This document shows, piece after piece, positions 45,736 through 56,900 of a DNA stretch of 64,000 nt. The notes beneath the pieces were generated by a model. The model worked only from the letters and a program-made list of their open reading frames with translations, made no database searches and was not told where the DNA came from. Every line of letters begins with the position of its first letter. The stretch's first letter is position 1. The stretch is from Corylus avellana (lineage: Eukaryota > Streptophyta > Magnoliopsida > Fagales > Betulaceae): positions 21,657,515-21,721,514 of the forward strand of contig NC_081543.1 of assembly GCF_901000735.1 (NCBI RefSeq), read 5' to 3'. The position numbers were made by a program, and so were the translations under genes.

Positions 45736-46500
45736 GATTGCATTTTGTCTCCTACAAAATCTAAAAGTTTCTACCTTTATCATTTAACATATATTTGGGG
45801 TTCGTCAGCAAATTCAGCTGGTTACTCGTGTGACCCATTGATCACTTCCATGAATATCTGAATATTATGATGTATTATTTAGGGGTGGGCAAATACGCGC
45901 CCCACCCATTTTCCTTAAGAAAAACATGGATCCGGGTTGATTTTTCAATTACCCATATGGGGCGAGTCAGATTGCGGATTGTGCTTTTAAAAAATCCTGG
46001 ATACCCGCCCCGCTTAACCCAAAATCTAATAACCAAGAGCTTTGTTTGTTAAAGGTTTTTGGGGTTTTAGTGAGTTGGAACTGTAACAAAAATTGATTGA
46101 TGTGAAAAAAATAAGTTTTTTTTTTTTTTTTTTTTTTTTGAAAATGTGAAAAAATATAAATGTTTGATATAAAAAAGTGAAAAAATTTTGTTTTGTAGTG
46201 ATTTTTTAATTTGAATAGCAATAAAAAATTATTAATGTGATGTAAAAAATAAAAATGTTGAAAAAATGAAAAAAGTTCAATGAATAGTATCAAGTAGGGG
46301 TAGGCAAATTAACTGTCTACCGACGACGACCAAATCGAAATTAACCGTCAACCAACTTTTGTGGTTCGAAAATCAGTATCGATTTTTTATACTGATGTCG
46401 GTTTAGTTCGGTTAATAGATATAAAATTATTTTTTCGGTTAACTAAACCGAACCATTCTTGGATAGTAAAACAACTTTGTTTTGACATTTTAAAATAAAA
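45736..46500. repeat. Degenerate GGGTGGGC-type repeats
   Basis: 45882-46025 starts AGGGGTGGGCAAATACGC and resembles 62992-63205 (shared ATGGATCC/GCGGATCC, AATACCCATA, GGATACC.GCCCC blocks). 46296-46450 starts TAGGGGTAGGCAAATTAAC and continues as a CGGTTAACTAAACCG-like series. Such starts are typical of short nonautonomous DNA elements in plants. Terminal pairs and target duplications were not resolved. 46100-46140 is a poly-T run. Confidence 0.45.
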
Positions 46501-47164
46501 AATTAAGGGAAAGTCCACATACCCCTCTCAAACTACCACCCAATTGACAATGTCATTCCTAAATTACCAAAACAGTGTCAATGTTCCCTCCCTCAAGACT
46601 AGCAAAAAGATAAAAATGCTCATATAGATTTTTCAATAAGACAAAAACACCCCTATAAATTTGAAAAAATTAAAAAGAAATTCATTAATTTAAAATAAAC
46701 GAAAAATTTTAATTTTAAAAAAGGATTTTTTTTTTTTTGGTTACAAAAAGTTGTAAACAACAAATTTTATTTTTATTTTTGAAACGTTTTATATATATAT
46801 ATATATATAAAGATAACTTCACTTTAAANNNNNNNNNNNNNNNNNNNNNNNNNNNNNNNNNNNNNNNNNNNNNNNNNNNCTTCAAAACCTCTCTCACTCC
46901 GTGCGGTTGTCTCTCTCCGGCTGCCTCTCTCTCTCGCCTACCGCAGCCGTTTGTCGTCTCTCTCTCTCTCTCTCTCGTTGCAAGCGGCAAGCCGTTGTGT
47001 CTCTCTCTTGCTTCCATTGTGTCCGGTAGCTTAACTTCATTGTTNNNNNNNNNNNNNNNNNNNNATCATCTCCCATCTTTTTAGGTATAGATTTTTCGAG
47101 TTACTTCATTTTCTTTGAAAAAATTATTATTGATTCAGAATTGCAGGTTTTTTAAAAGACAAAA
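46501..47164. other. AT-rich and CT-rich stretch with two assembly gaps
   Basis: Gaps of 51 N (46829-46879) and 20 N (47045-47064). Between them is a CT-rich, GCCG-containing patch (46880-47040). The frames there are low-complexity Ser/Leu or Arg/Glu runs, not genes. A TA microsatellite is at 46790-46809. Confidence 0.6.
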
Positions 47165-47173
47165 ATATTTTTA

Positions 47174-47856
47174 GAGAAAATATATTATAAGTCCTTAGGT
47201 CAAAGCACCAAAATTAAAAACTCCCTAGTTTTTTTTTTTTTGGGAAAATTTACTTCCTAGGTCAATCGAAACTACAATAAACTTCCTACCGTCAAAATTT
47301 TTTAACAGTTGTTAAGGCCACTCAAAACTCTCCGTTTTACCTAATTAAAATATTAATTTTTATTAATTTAATTTAAAAATTAAATCAAAAATAAAAAATT
47401 GAGGTGGGCAGGCATGCCTGCGTGGCCCACCCTAGGTGGTTTGTCTCATTGGGTGGTTTGACCCACATGGGGTGGCAGGCATTGCCTAAACCACCATTGG
47501 GGCTGGGGTGGCCAGTGGCCAGCTTGAGGCTCCTGACCACCCCAAACCACTTGGGGTGGCATGGCTCCCACCCTTAAGGGTTGGGAATTGTACCACCTTT
47601 AAGATTTTTTTTTTTAATTTTTATATTTAATTTTTTAAATTAAATTAATAAAAAATTTAATATTTTAATCAAGTAAAACGGGGAGTTTTGAGTAACCCTA
47701 ACGGTTGTTAAAAAATTTTGACGGGGAGTTTATTGTAGTTGTAGTTTCGATTAACCCATAAAGTAAATTTCCAAAAAAAAAAAAAAAAAAAAAAAAAAAA
47801 CTTAAGGAGTTTTTAATTTTGATGCATTGACCTAAAGACTTATAATATATTTTCCC
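47174..47856. mobile_element. Mutator-like MITE with long inverted arms
   Basis: 683 bp bounded by GAGAAAATATATTATAAGTC on the left and GACTTATAATATATTTTCCC on the right, inverted repeats with one mismatch at the ends. The arms extend about 200 bp inward (47174-47385 and 47630-47856) around a GC-richer centre (47400-47600). A perfect 9-bp direct repeat, ATATTTTTA, flanks it (47165-47173 and 47857-47865). The 9-bp duplication is the mark of Mutator-type insertion. It has no coding capacity. Confidence 0.88.
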
Positions 47857-48073
47857 ATATTTTTATAACCGGTTTTTTTTGTTAAGTAATTGAAGGGGAA
47901 AAAAAATGACGACTGTGGGAATTTTTTTTATTTTTGTTTATTTTTTTTTATAACCGGTTTGGCCATCTGTGGGAATTTTATGCAATGACGACTTTTTCTG
48001 TCCACCGGACTTTTCTAATCTTGTTTGTTGGCGTCGATTATTTATTTATTTGGGGTCGAAACGCCTTGCGTGA

Positions 48074-48222
48074 GGCCCACGAGAATCGTAGCACCGCCAT
48101 AAGCGACAGTGGGCCCAACGAAGAATTTGCCCCGGAAAAGACCCATAAACGCAGCGTTTCAACCATTCTGGCCCAATCACAAGCAGGCCTCTCCTTTTCT
48201 CGTCCTCTCTGCGAAAACCCTA
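48074..48222 (+). promoter_or_regulatory. Promoter of the ABC1-like kinase gene: site II and telo-box motifs
   Basis: TGGGCCCAAC at 48110-48119, GGCCCAC at 48074-48080 and GGCCCAATC at 48170-48178 are site II-type (TGGGCY) motifs. AAACCCTA at 48215-48222 is a telo-box. This pair is common in plant promoters of housekeeping, translation and mitochondrial genes. A CT-rich initiator-like tract (48186-48210) lies between them. No TATA box is evident. The link to the gene below is by position. Confidence 0.55.
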
Positions 48223-49278
48223 CGCGATGAACAAGAAGGAAGCTCGCGAAGCCTGATCGAGCTCCCGACGCAAAATGCTTGCAACAACCATTCACCACCT
48301 GCGCACGTTTGCCCCAACTATTCCTTTTCAGATTCGCCCTCCATGTCTAGGTCGGTTCTCTCCAGCTCCTCTCTCTCTCTCTCTGGCTCCCAAGATTTAG
48401 GATTTATCTCTGTTTCTCTCTATTTATGTCAAATTTCGTGTTCTACCAAGTTCTCCGTGCTGTGCTGACTTGGTGACTTACTGACTTGGGGCTTTGGCGG
48501 AACGTGGTGCATATATGTATAAATTTCTGCAGTGATGGGGGATTCGCTAGAATTGATAGGATTACTGGGTCTCGGGTGAAGAGTTTATTTAGGAATATGA
48601 ATTTTAGGTTCTTAAAGTGTTTAATTTATTTTTTGATGGTTAATCGTTGCTTTTTTTAACGGGAAAGTTGGGTTTTGGGGCTGTAACATATTGTAAATGA
48701 GCTGGTGCCATTGTGTTAATCGGAGAAGTATGTTGCTTGAATTAGTGTTTAATTTTTTATTATGATGGGATAGGTTTGATTTTGGCATGGTAGTCAAATT
48801 ACGAAGCTATAGCATGTGGAGGTAACGCCATGTTTTGTATCTTAAATGTATGTTTCATATTGCTCGTAACGAGGTTGAACCATGGCCCTGTGTGTAAGTT
48901 GCTCCTTTGAAACTAATTAATGAAGACTTCAATCTAAGAAAATCTTCCCAGCTTCATGGGGTTACTGGACATTCAAATTTTAGAGGTTACTATTATTTTC
49001 TGTGTCAGTTGTTTTGTATTTTGGAAATAAAAGGGAGCTCACAATCACCCGAGGGTTGAAATCTCTGTGAAAGAGATGTTTAATATTCTGAAATATGCAT
49101 TCCTAGATTGATTTTTTTTCTTTTTTTTTTTTTTTTTTTTTTCTGTTGGATAAATTTGAACTGTAAAAAACAATGTGGTGTAATATTAGTTGAGAAATGA
49201 AGATATGCTTAGTTCTTTAAAATTCTGCCAAATGTTTGTGGTGCTAATCTGTATCATTTGGAAATCTGCAGACTTTTG
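48223..49278 (+). other. 5' UTR of the ABC1-like gene, with intron 48351-49271
   Basis: A probable first exon ends CCATGTCTAG|GT (donor at 48351), and an acceptor CTGCAG ends at 49271, seven bases before the start codon at 49279. The first exon contains an ATG at 48274 whose frame runs about 25 codons and, after splicing, stops just before the main start: a possible upstream ORF. The intron has T-rich runs (49110-49142). The 3' part of the leader is too short to hold other features. Confidence 0.5.
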
Positions 49279-50891
49279 ATGTTCCGAAATATAAGTAGAG
49301 TCGCACATTCTATCCTTAGAAACCAGAGGAGCAGCTATCCAGAAGTAACCAAGTATGGGGGTGCCATTGTTGTTGGGCTGCATCTGCCTCGATACAGCTT
49401 TTCAAGTAGGGGGTATGCTTCATTATCGTTGTACAACATCAAGAAGAGTTTTGGCCGCAGTTTTGTTTCTAGGAATTTCTCTGCCATGTCAGCAAGTAGT
49501 ATAGTCACAAATCATGCCCAAGTTGCTTGGAAAAAGCTTTACCAAAAATATTCTTCCAATGGTCGTTCATTTCCCCCCATTAATAGGATGGCTCAAGCAG
49601 TGAGCTTGGCCTTGGCACGCTCTCATGTGATTGTTCCTGGTATTTTTGCCTTCACATGTGGTCAGCTAGCATGGGCACAAAGAACGTATCCAGACATGGA
49701 ACACTCCCTTTCACAAAATGCTTTGTATATGCGTGCACAAGATGGGCATGCTTATATGACCTCATTACTGTTCTCAGTAGTAGAAGGTGTAGTCTTGTTA
49801 CTGAGAGCTCTCTATCTAGCAATTTTGTTTTCACCCAGCATCATGATGGCACCATTTGCGGATTGCTTTGGAATTCAGTTTAGGAAAGTGTGGCTTCAGG
49901 TTGTTCATCGGACACTGGAAAAAGCAGGTCCTGCATTCATAAAATGGGGTCAATGGGCAGCTACACGACCAGATCTTTTCCCTAGAGATTTATGCACCAA
50001 GCTTTCAGAGCTTCACACCAAAGCTCCTGAGCACAGCTTTGCATACACAAAGAAAACTATTGAAAGAGCATTTGGTCGCAAGCTCTCTGAAATATTTGAG
50101 AATTTTGAAGAGGCACCTGTAGCATCTGGAAGTATTGCTCAAGTGCATCGGGCTTCTTTGAGATTTCGATACCCTGGTCAACAGGTGAAGCCCATGGTAG
50201 TTGCTGTAAAGGTTAGACATCCTGGGGTTGGTGAATCAATCAGGAGGGATTTTGCGATAATCAATTCAGTAGCGAAAATATCAAATTTCATTCCTACTCT
50301 GAAGTGGTTGAGATTGGATGAAAGTGTACAGCAGTTTGCAGTTTTTATGATGTCTCAAGTTGACCTGGCAAGGGAAGCTGCTCATTTGAGCCGCTTTATT
50401 TATAATTTCCGTCAATGGAAGAATGTTTCATTCCCTAAGCCAGTATATCCACTTGTGCATCCTGCTGTCTTAGTTGAAACTTACGAGCAAGGGGAAAGTG
50501 TCGCCCACTATGTTGATGAGCTTCAAGGACATGAAAGGCTTAAATCTGCGCTTGCTCATATCGGGACTCATGCACTTTTAAAGATGCTTCTGGTAACATT
50601 TTATATTTTTCGTTGATACAGCTTGCAATGATTTTATCCTTTGGCATTTGGTGATTGCATTGATTTTATAATCTAATTTTCATTTGAAAGTTGGTTGTAT
50701 GACACAGTTAAGGCTATCTCTGACTATTGAAGCTTAATGTTGATGCTATACACAGGAAATATCCTTAAAAACCTAGACGATTAACAATTTCCACCGCATG
50801 AACTAGCCAATGGTTCAGAATCATGCCCTTGTAAAGGCTTTTACAAGGCTGTGATCCGTTAGGAAATTCCATCTCCTTGACCGCAAACATT

Positions 50892-50936
<45 letters not shown>

Positions 50937-53900
50937 TAAGGTATTATATGCCCATACGCAAAATGTAGACAATATTGCTCAATCATTGCTCAATATCTCA
51001 TTTATATATTCATGAGAAACTGCAACTTCAAATTGAAATGTCTTTATTGGTTGATATTAATTAGTCAAAATGTCTATTTGTAATCATTAACTTCTTTTTA
51101 TTTTCTTTTACAAAATAAAAGAAGCATAGCATATCTAAATAGAAGTGTATATTGAGGAAAATGAAAGAAGGAAGGAAAAAAGGAAAACTCTTAAACAAAA
51201 TATTGTTAATCATTGCTCAATATCTCATTTATATGTTCATGAGAAACTACAACTTCAAATTGAAATGTCTTTACTGGTTGATATTTTTGATAAGTAATAA
51301 CCAGTCTTATTAAAAGCGTAAGGCGCCCCAAAGTACACTGGGAGTATGCAATAGGATCGCCTAACTAGAAAGGGAAAAACAAACAAGAAAATTATCATAG
51401 CTAATCGACACCAGAAAGGCATGCGCAACAGTCCAAAGGTACAAAGTATGATAACAAGAGGATAAAATGTCTTCCAAGGATCCCTCCATAGACACCAAAA
51501 GAAGCAAGTAGGCACCATCTTCCAGACCACAGCACTCTCCCTCCTCGTAGACCACCAACAAGCGAGCAAATCGGAAACCCGTCTCGGCATCACCCAAGAC
51601 AACCCAAACCAACCAAAGAAGGCACACCACAAAGCATAAGCTACCTCACAATGAAGGAGAAGATGATCTACCGTCTCCTCACTTCTCTTGCACATACAAC
51701 ATCTGTTCGTCACAATCACATGCCGCTTCTTGAGGTTATCTAGGGTTAGAATTTTGCCCAAAGCTGCCAACCACACAGAAAAGATCGCCCTCGGAGGAGC
51801 TTGTGTTCGCCACACACTCTTCCAAGGGAATCTCCTCCCTTTAGTATAGGTCAAGGAAGCAAAGAGAAGCTTGACCTTGAAATGGCCTCTTTTGGAAGAG
51901 ATCCACTACAATCTGTCAGCACACCCTTGTCTCACTCGGGCAGAGTGCAACACTTGGAAAAACGAAGCAAATACCTCCACCTCCTAATCATGAGCCTCTC
52001 TAGAAAAACTAACATTCCACTGATTGAATCCACCCAGCACCTCTAAATTAGCCACAACTAAGGCTTCCTTCGCACAGGCAATACTGAATAAACCAGGGAA
52101 AGCCATCTTGAGAGCCGTATCTCCACACCACCTATCATGCTAAAATCTAACCCTAGTCCCATCCCCCACCTCAAATCGCGTGAAGCCTTTGAAAGTGTCT
52201 CAACCTTTCCTAATATTCTTCTATAACCCCACCCCAAAAGCTCCTCCAGGCTCAAAAGAGCACAACCCTCCCCAACAACTTCCATACTTAGCATCTACCA
52301 CAACTCTCCACCAAGCATCTCTCTCCAAACCATAACGCCACAACCATTTCCCTAGCAGAGCGCGATTGAACACCCTTAAATTTCTAATACCCAACCCACC
52401 CTCCTTAATCAGCGTGCAAACCATCGACCACTTCACCAAATGGTACTTGAACTCTTCACCTAATCCTCCCCATAAGAAATTTCGTTGTATCTTCTCAATG
52501 CGTTTGGCAACACTGACCGGAATAGGGAAAAGAGACAAAAAGCAGGTAGGCAAGTTAGCAAGAGTGCTCTTGATTAGCGTGACCCTACCACCCTTCAACG
52601 TACAACCTTTTCCAACTGGCCAACCGACGTTCTATCTTCTCAATCACATCATCCCAAATATGCTTAGCCTTGAACGAGGCCCCCAACGGCAAACCAAGAT
52701 ACTTTACTGGCAACGAGACAACCCCACACCCTAGAATGCCGGCTAACATGCCCTCTTGCTCCACGTTCCCCACTGGTATTAACACCAATTTAGCCAAGTT
52801 AACCTTTAGACCGGAAGCAGCTTCAAACAGCAAAAACAAGCTCCGCAAATAGCGTAACTGGGCGGGCATAGCACTGCAAAAAATCAAAGTGTCATTAGCA
52901 AACAGAAGATGTGAGATGGTAGTATTCTCGACCATGAAGCCTTCTAGTTGCTCCCCATGAACTGCCGCAGAAATCATCCTGCTTAAAGCTTCCATCACAA
53001 AAACAAACAACAACGGAGACAGTGGGTCCCCTTGTCTTAATCCCCTGGAACTGCTAAAAAAACCATTAAGAGATCCATTAACCATAATCGAAAACTGCGC
53101 CGAAGAAATGCAATGTTCTATCCATGAGTACCAAATCCCCACAAATCCACACCTCCTTAGCAAATATAACAAAAAATCCCAATTCACATGATCATAGGCT
53201 TTTTCTAGATCCATTTTGCAAATCACCCCTGGCTCCCCAGATCTCAACCGATTATCAAGGCATTAATTAGAAATCAAGACAGGATCTAGAATCTGCCTAC
53301 CCTTAATAAAAGCACTTTGCGACTGGGAAATAATCTTATCCAGAACTACCTTCACTCTGTTTGCTAAATCCTTGGCTATAATTTTATAGATACCTCCCAC
53401 AAGGCTAATTGGCCGAAAGTCTTTGATATTAATAGCACCGGGAATCTTCGGAATAAGCGAAATGAAAGAGGCATTGAGGCTCTTTTCGAACAACCCACCT
53501 GCATGAAAATCTCTAAACACCTTCATAATGTCCTCCCTTACAATCTCCCAGCAGGATTGGAAGAAAGCCATAGAAAACCCATCGGGACCTAGCGCCTTAT
53601 TGCCATTCATCTTGAACACTACCTTTCTTACCTCATCCTCTTCACAGTCTCTCTCCAACCAACTAGCCTCTATCTCCGAAATGGAACCAAAGGAAAGACC
53701 ATTTATGATGTAGGACGATATTTATCTTTATTTTCGGTAAAAACGAAAATAAGGAAAATATCAAAAATAATATTGGAGCAGCGCCGCTTGATCAGAATTT
53801 TAGCTATTCTCAAACAATGGAAGTACAAAAGGAAAGATTGCCACGATTCCCGCTGATTGTCAATTTTATATTAGGATTTTATTTTATTTTATTAGGACTT

Positions 53901-56900
53901 TATTTCCTTTCCTTATTAGGATTAGGTTTACTACTACTATAGGATTATGTTTACTTTCCTACTAGGATTATATTTACTTTCTCTACTAGGATTAGATTTA
54001 CTTTCTCTACTAGAAGTAGGTTTACTTTCTCTACAAGTATTTCTCTTCTATAAATAGGCTTGCCTATTATGTAAAACTCAATCAATTGAATTATTATAAA
54101 ATCAGAGAATTCTCTCTCAAATACTCTGCGGAGTTTTATTTTTTCTTAGCCTGCGGGCTTGTTTTATCTTTTGGGTAGAAGACGAAGACGCTTCTCCTTG
54201 CAGAATCAAAGACGCTGCTCTTTGATTAGTTGCCTTAGTCTTCCGCTACGTCAGTTGGTATCAGAGCAGGCTTTATCCTGATCATGGCCAATCAGCGCAA
54301 CGGTGACAAACTTCTCCAACAACGCCGCTTGTAGGGGAGGGGCTCTTTCGAAAGCCAAATTCATGGGGTATCCGAGCCGGCATTATCCGGATTCGATGGC
54401 CAACTTATACTACAACAACAACTTCTATAACGACGCCGTTCGTGAGAGGGATGTTGTTTCGAGACCCGACTACCAGCGATACATCAAGCGATCAGAGGGT
54501 CCTTGGAGAACCGAATTCCAAGAGCTCAAGCAGACAGCGCAGATGATGCAACAGGAGGTGCGCCAATTGTGGGAGTCGTTTGAACGCAGGCAGATGCGTG
54601 CCCATTGGAATCATAGAGACACTCGGGAGTACCGGATGAATAACGATCTCCCTTCATTCGATGGTTATCTTCACATTGAAGATTACCTTGACTGGATAAT
54701 GGAGGTAGAAAGATTCTTTGAGTACATGTGTATTCCGGAAGAAAAGAAGGTGAAGTTGGTGGCTTATAAGCTCAAAGGTGGAGCATCCGCTTGGTGGGAA
54801 TGGTTGAAGCTCTCTCGATCCAGGGAAGGAAAAAGACCCGTGACATCTTGGCCTAAGATGAAGCGGTTACTCAATGCCCGGTTCCTACCACCAGATGACT
54901 ATGGGATCCGAAGGGAACCCGTTCGATATCTGTATGTTGACCGATTCCGTAAGGATGACGTAAGCCACTTTCGTCATGTCCATAATCATCTTCATAACTC
55001 TCCAAATAGGCCCTTCACCTATGAAGAGAATTTTAATTATGGTGAAGAAGTTGTGGAAGATGTTAAGTTGGTTGAAGAAGTGGAGTTGCCATCTGAGAAA
55101 ACATATGTGCAGCCACCATCATTGATTCCAACGACTACATCAATGGAGGAACAGCTACCGCCTCCTCCACCACAAGTGCAACTTCCTCTACCACAGTTAC
55201 AACCTCCTCCACCACAAGTGCAACCTTCTCCACCACAGATGCAACCTTCTCCACCACAAGTGCAACTTCCTCTACCACAGATGCAACCTACACCACAGGT
55301 GCAACTCATCACGATCATCACAAAAATTGACGATTCTTTTGAAGAAAACAATGAAGTTGAAGATGATACCCAAGAAGAAATCGTTGGAGGAATTTTGGTG
55401 GAAGTAGACGAAAAGGAAAAATCATGTCTTGATTCTATCTATATAGATTTCTCCAAGTACTTTTCTTCAGAGGAGCCACATGTGCCATGTCCCAAAGAAA
55501 ACTCGAGGACGAGTTTTTTTCAAGTGGGGGTGTCTGATGTAGGACGATATTTATCTTTATTTTCGGTAAAAACGAAAATAAAGAAAATATCAAAAATAAT
55601 ATTGGAGCAGCGCCGCTTGATCAGAATTTTAGCTATTCTCAAACAATGGAAGTACAAAAGGAAAGATTGCCACGATTCCCGCTGATTGTCAATTTTATAT
55701 TAGGATTTTATTTTATTTTATTAAGACTTTATTTCCTTTCCTTATTAGGATTAGGTTTACTACTACTATAGGATTATGTTTACTTTCCTACTAGGATTAG
55801 ATTTACTTTCTCTACTAGGATTAGATTTACTTTCTCTACTAGAAGTAGGTTTACTTTCTCTACAAGTATTTCTCTTCTATAAATAGGCTTGCCTATTATG
55901 TAAAACTCAATCAATTGAATTATTATCAAATCAGAGAATTCTCTCTCAAATACTCTGCGGAGTTTTATCTTTTTTAGCCTGCGGGCTTGTTTTTATCTTT
56001 TTGGGTAGAAGACGAAGACGCTTCTCCTTGCAGAATCAAAGACGCTGCTCTTTGATTAGTTACCTTAGTCTTCCGCTACGTCAATTTACCATAGGCTAAC
56101 TGCATTGCTCAGTAAACAGTTTTTGATAGAACTCAACTATGTGGTCACTAATCTTGGCCGGATTAGAGGAGGGATTGTCTCCAATCATAAAAGTATCTAT
56201 AGAGTTGTATCTTCTATTAGAGTTGGCTATGAAGTGAAAGAATTTAGTACACTTGTCCCCTTCCTTCAACCACTTCACCCTAGATTTCTGCCTCCAACTC
56301 ACCTCCTCCATAAGAGTGCATTTCTCTAACTCTCGAACCACGTCCGCCTTCCTCATCAACTCCTCCGCATCCATGGCCCTACTTTCTCCACTCACATCTA
56401 ACACCCGGAGCTCGTCAAGAAGCATCATCTTATTCCTACCAATGTTACCAAACACCTCCTCATTCCAAGTCTTCAAATTCATTTTCAGGGACTTGAGCTT
56501 GCAAGCGAGAACAAAACTCGGTGTACCTTGGAACACATAGGAATCCCACCATTGTTTCACTAAGGCCACAAACCCTTCCGCTTTAATCCACATATTTTCA
56601 AATTTGAACGGCATTTTCCCCCTTGACACCTACCCCAGCTTAAGAATGATTGGGAAGTGATCTGAGTAGAGGCGAGAAAGCCTCTTCTGCCAAACCCTTG
56701 GAAACCAGGCTTCCAATTCTAGGGAGACAAAAAACCAATCAATCCTTGACCACAAGGGGGGATCAGTAGAAAGAGACCAAGTAAACAAACCCCCAACAAG
56801 GGGAAAATCTTATTGGTTGATATTAATTAGTCGAAATGTCTATTTGTAATCATTAACTTCTTTTTATTCTCTTTTACAAAATAAAAGAAGCATAGCATAT

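Larger units (their letters stand above)
53706..56083 (+). mobile_element. TR-GAG element, complete copy (copy 5)
   Basis: The only copy here with both LTRs and a clear target duplication: ATTTA at 53701-53705 and 56084-56088. LTRs are 53706-54253 (548 bp) and 55535-56083 (549 bp), TGATGTAGGACG...CGCTACGTCA. By eye they differ by about five substitutions and a few homopolymer indels, near 1%, so the insertion is young. A TGGTATCAGAGC primer site stands at 54256. The whole element is 2378 bp, has one Gag-like ORF and no pol. It lies in the LINE in the sense direction of the host gene. Confidence 0.96.
51286..56800 (-). pseudogene. LINE ORF2: endonuclease end, reverse transcriptase, zf-RVT
   Basis: Minus-strand order: endonuclease C-terminus ([17 protein letters not shown]) at 56800-56640; linker ([28 protein letters not shown]) at 56629-56096; after the TR-GAG insertion, reverse transcriptase ([72 protein letters not shown]), with FAND where RT has FADD; thumb region ([12 protein letters not shown]); and zf-RVT ([18 protein letters not shown]) at about 51850-51560. 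A stop near 53262 and several shifts inactivate it. ORF1 is absent because of truncation. Confidence 0.92.
51286..56809 (-). mobile_element. L1-type LINE, 5'-truncated, split by TR-GAG
   Basis: A minus-strand non-LTR retrotransposon ending 3' in the plant LINE tail (TTAATAAGACTGGTTATTAC, then TTATCAAAAA). A 15-bp target duplication with one mismatch flanks it: TTACTGGTTGATATT (51271-51285) and TTATTGGTTGATATT (56810-56824). The 5' end falls inside the endonuclease domain, the usual product of incomplete reverse transcription. A complete TR-GAG element (53706-56083) interrupts it. Original inserted length is about 3.1 kb. Confidence 0.92.

Noticed and set aside
46737..47084. Frames on both strands across the gaps at 46829 and 47045
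   Set aside because: Low-complexity CT/GA composition with N blocks; no motif or codon evidence.
48216..48222. Interstitial telomere repeat
   Set aside because: A single AAACCCTA unit; it fits a promoter telo-box, not a telomere array.
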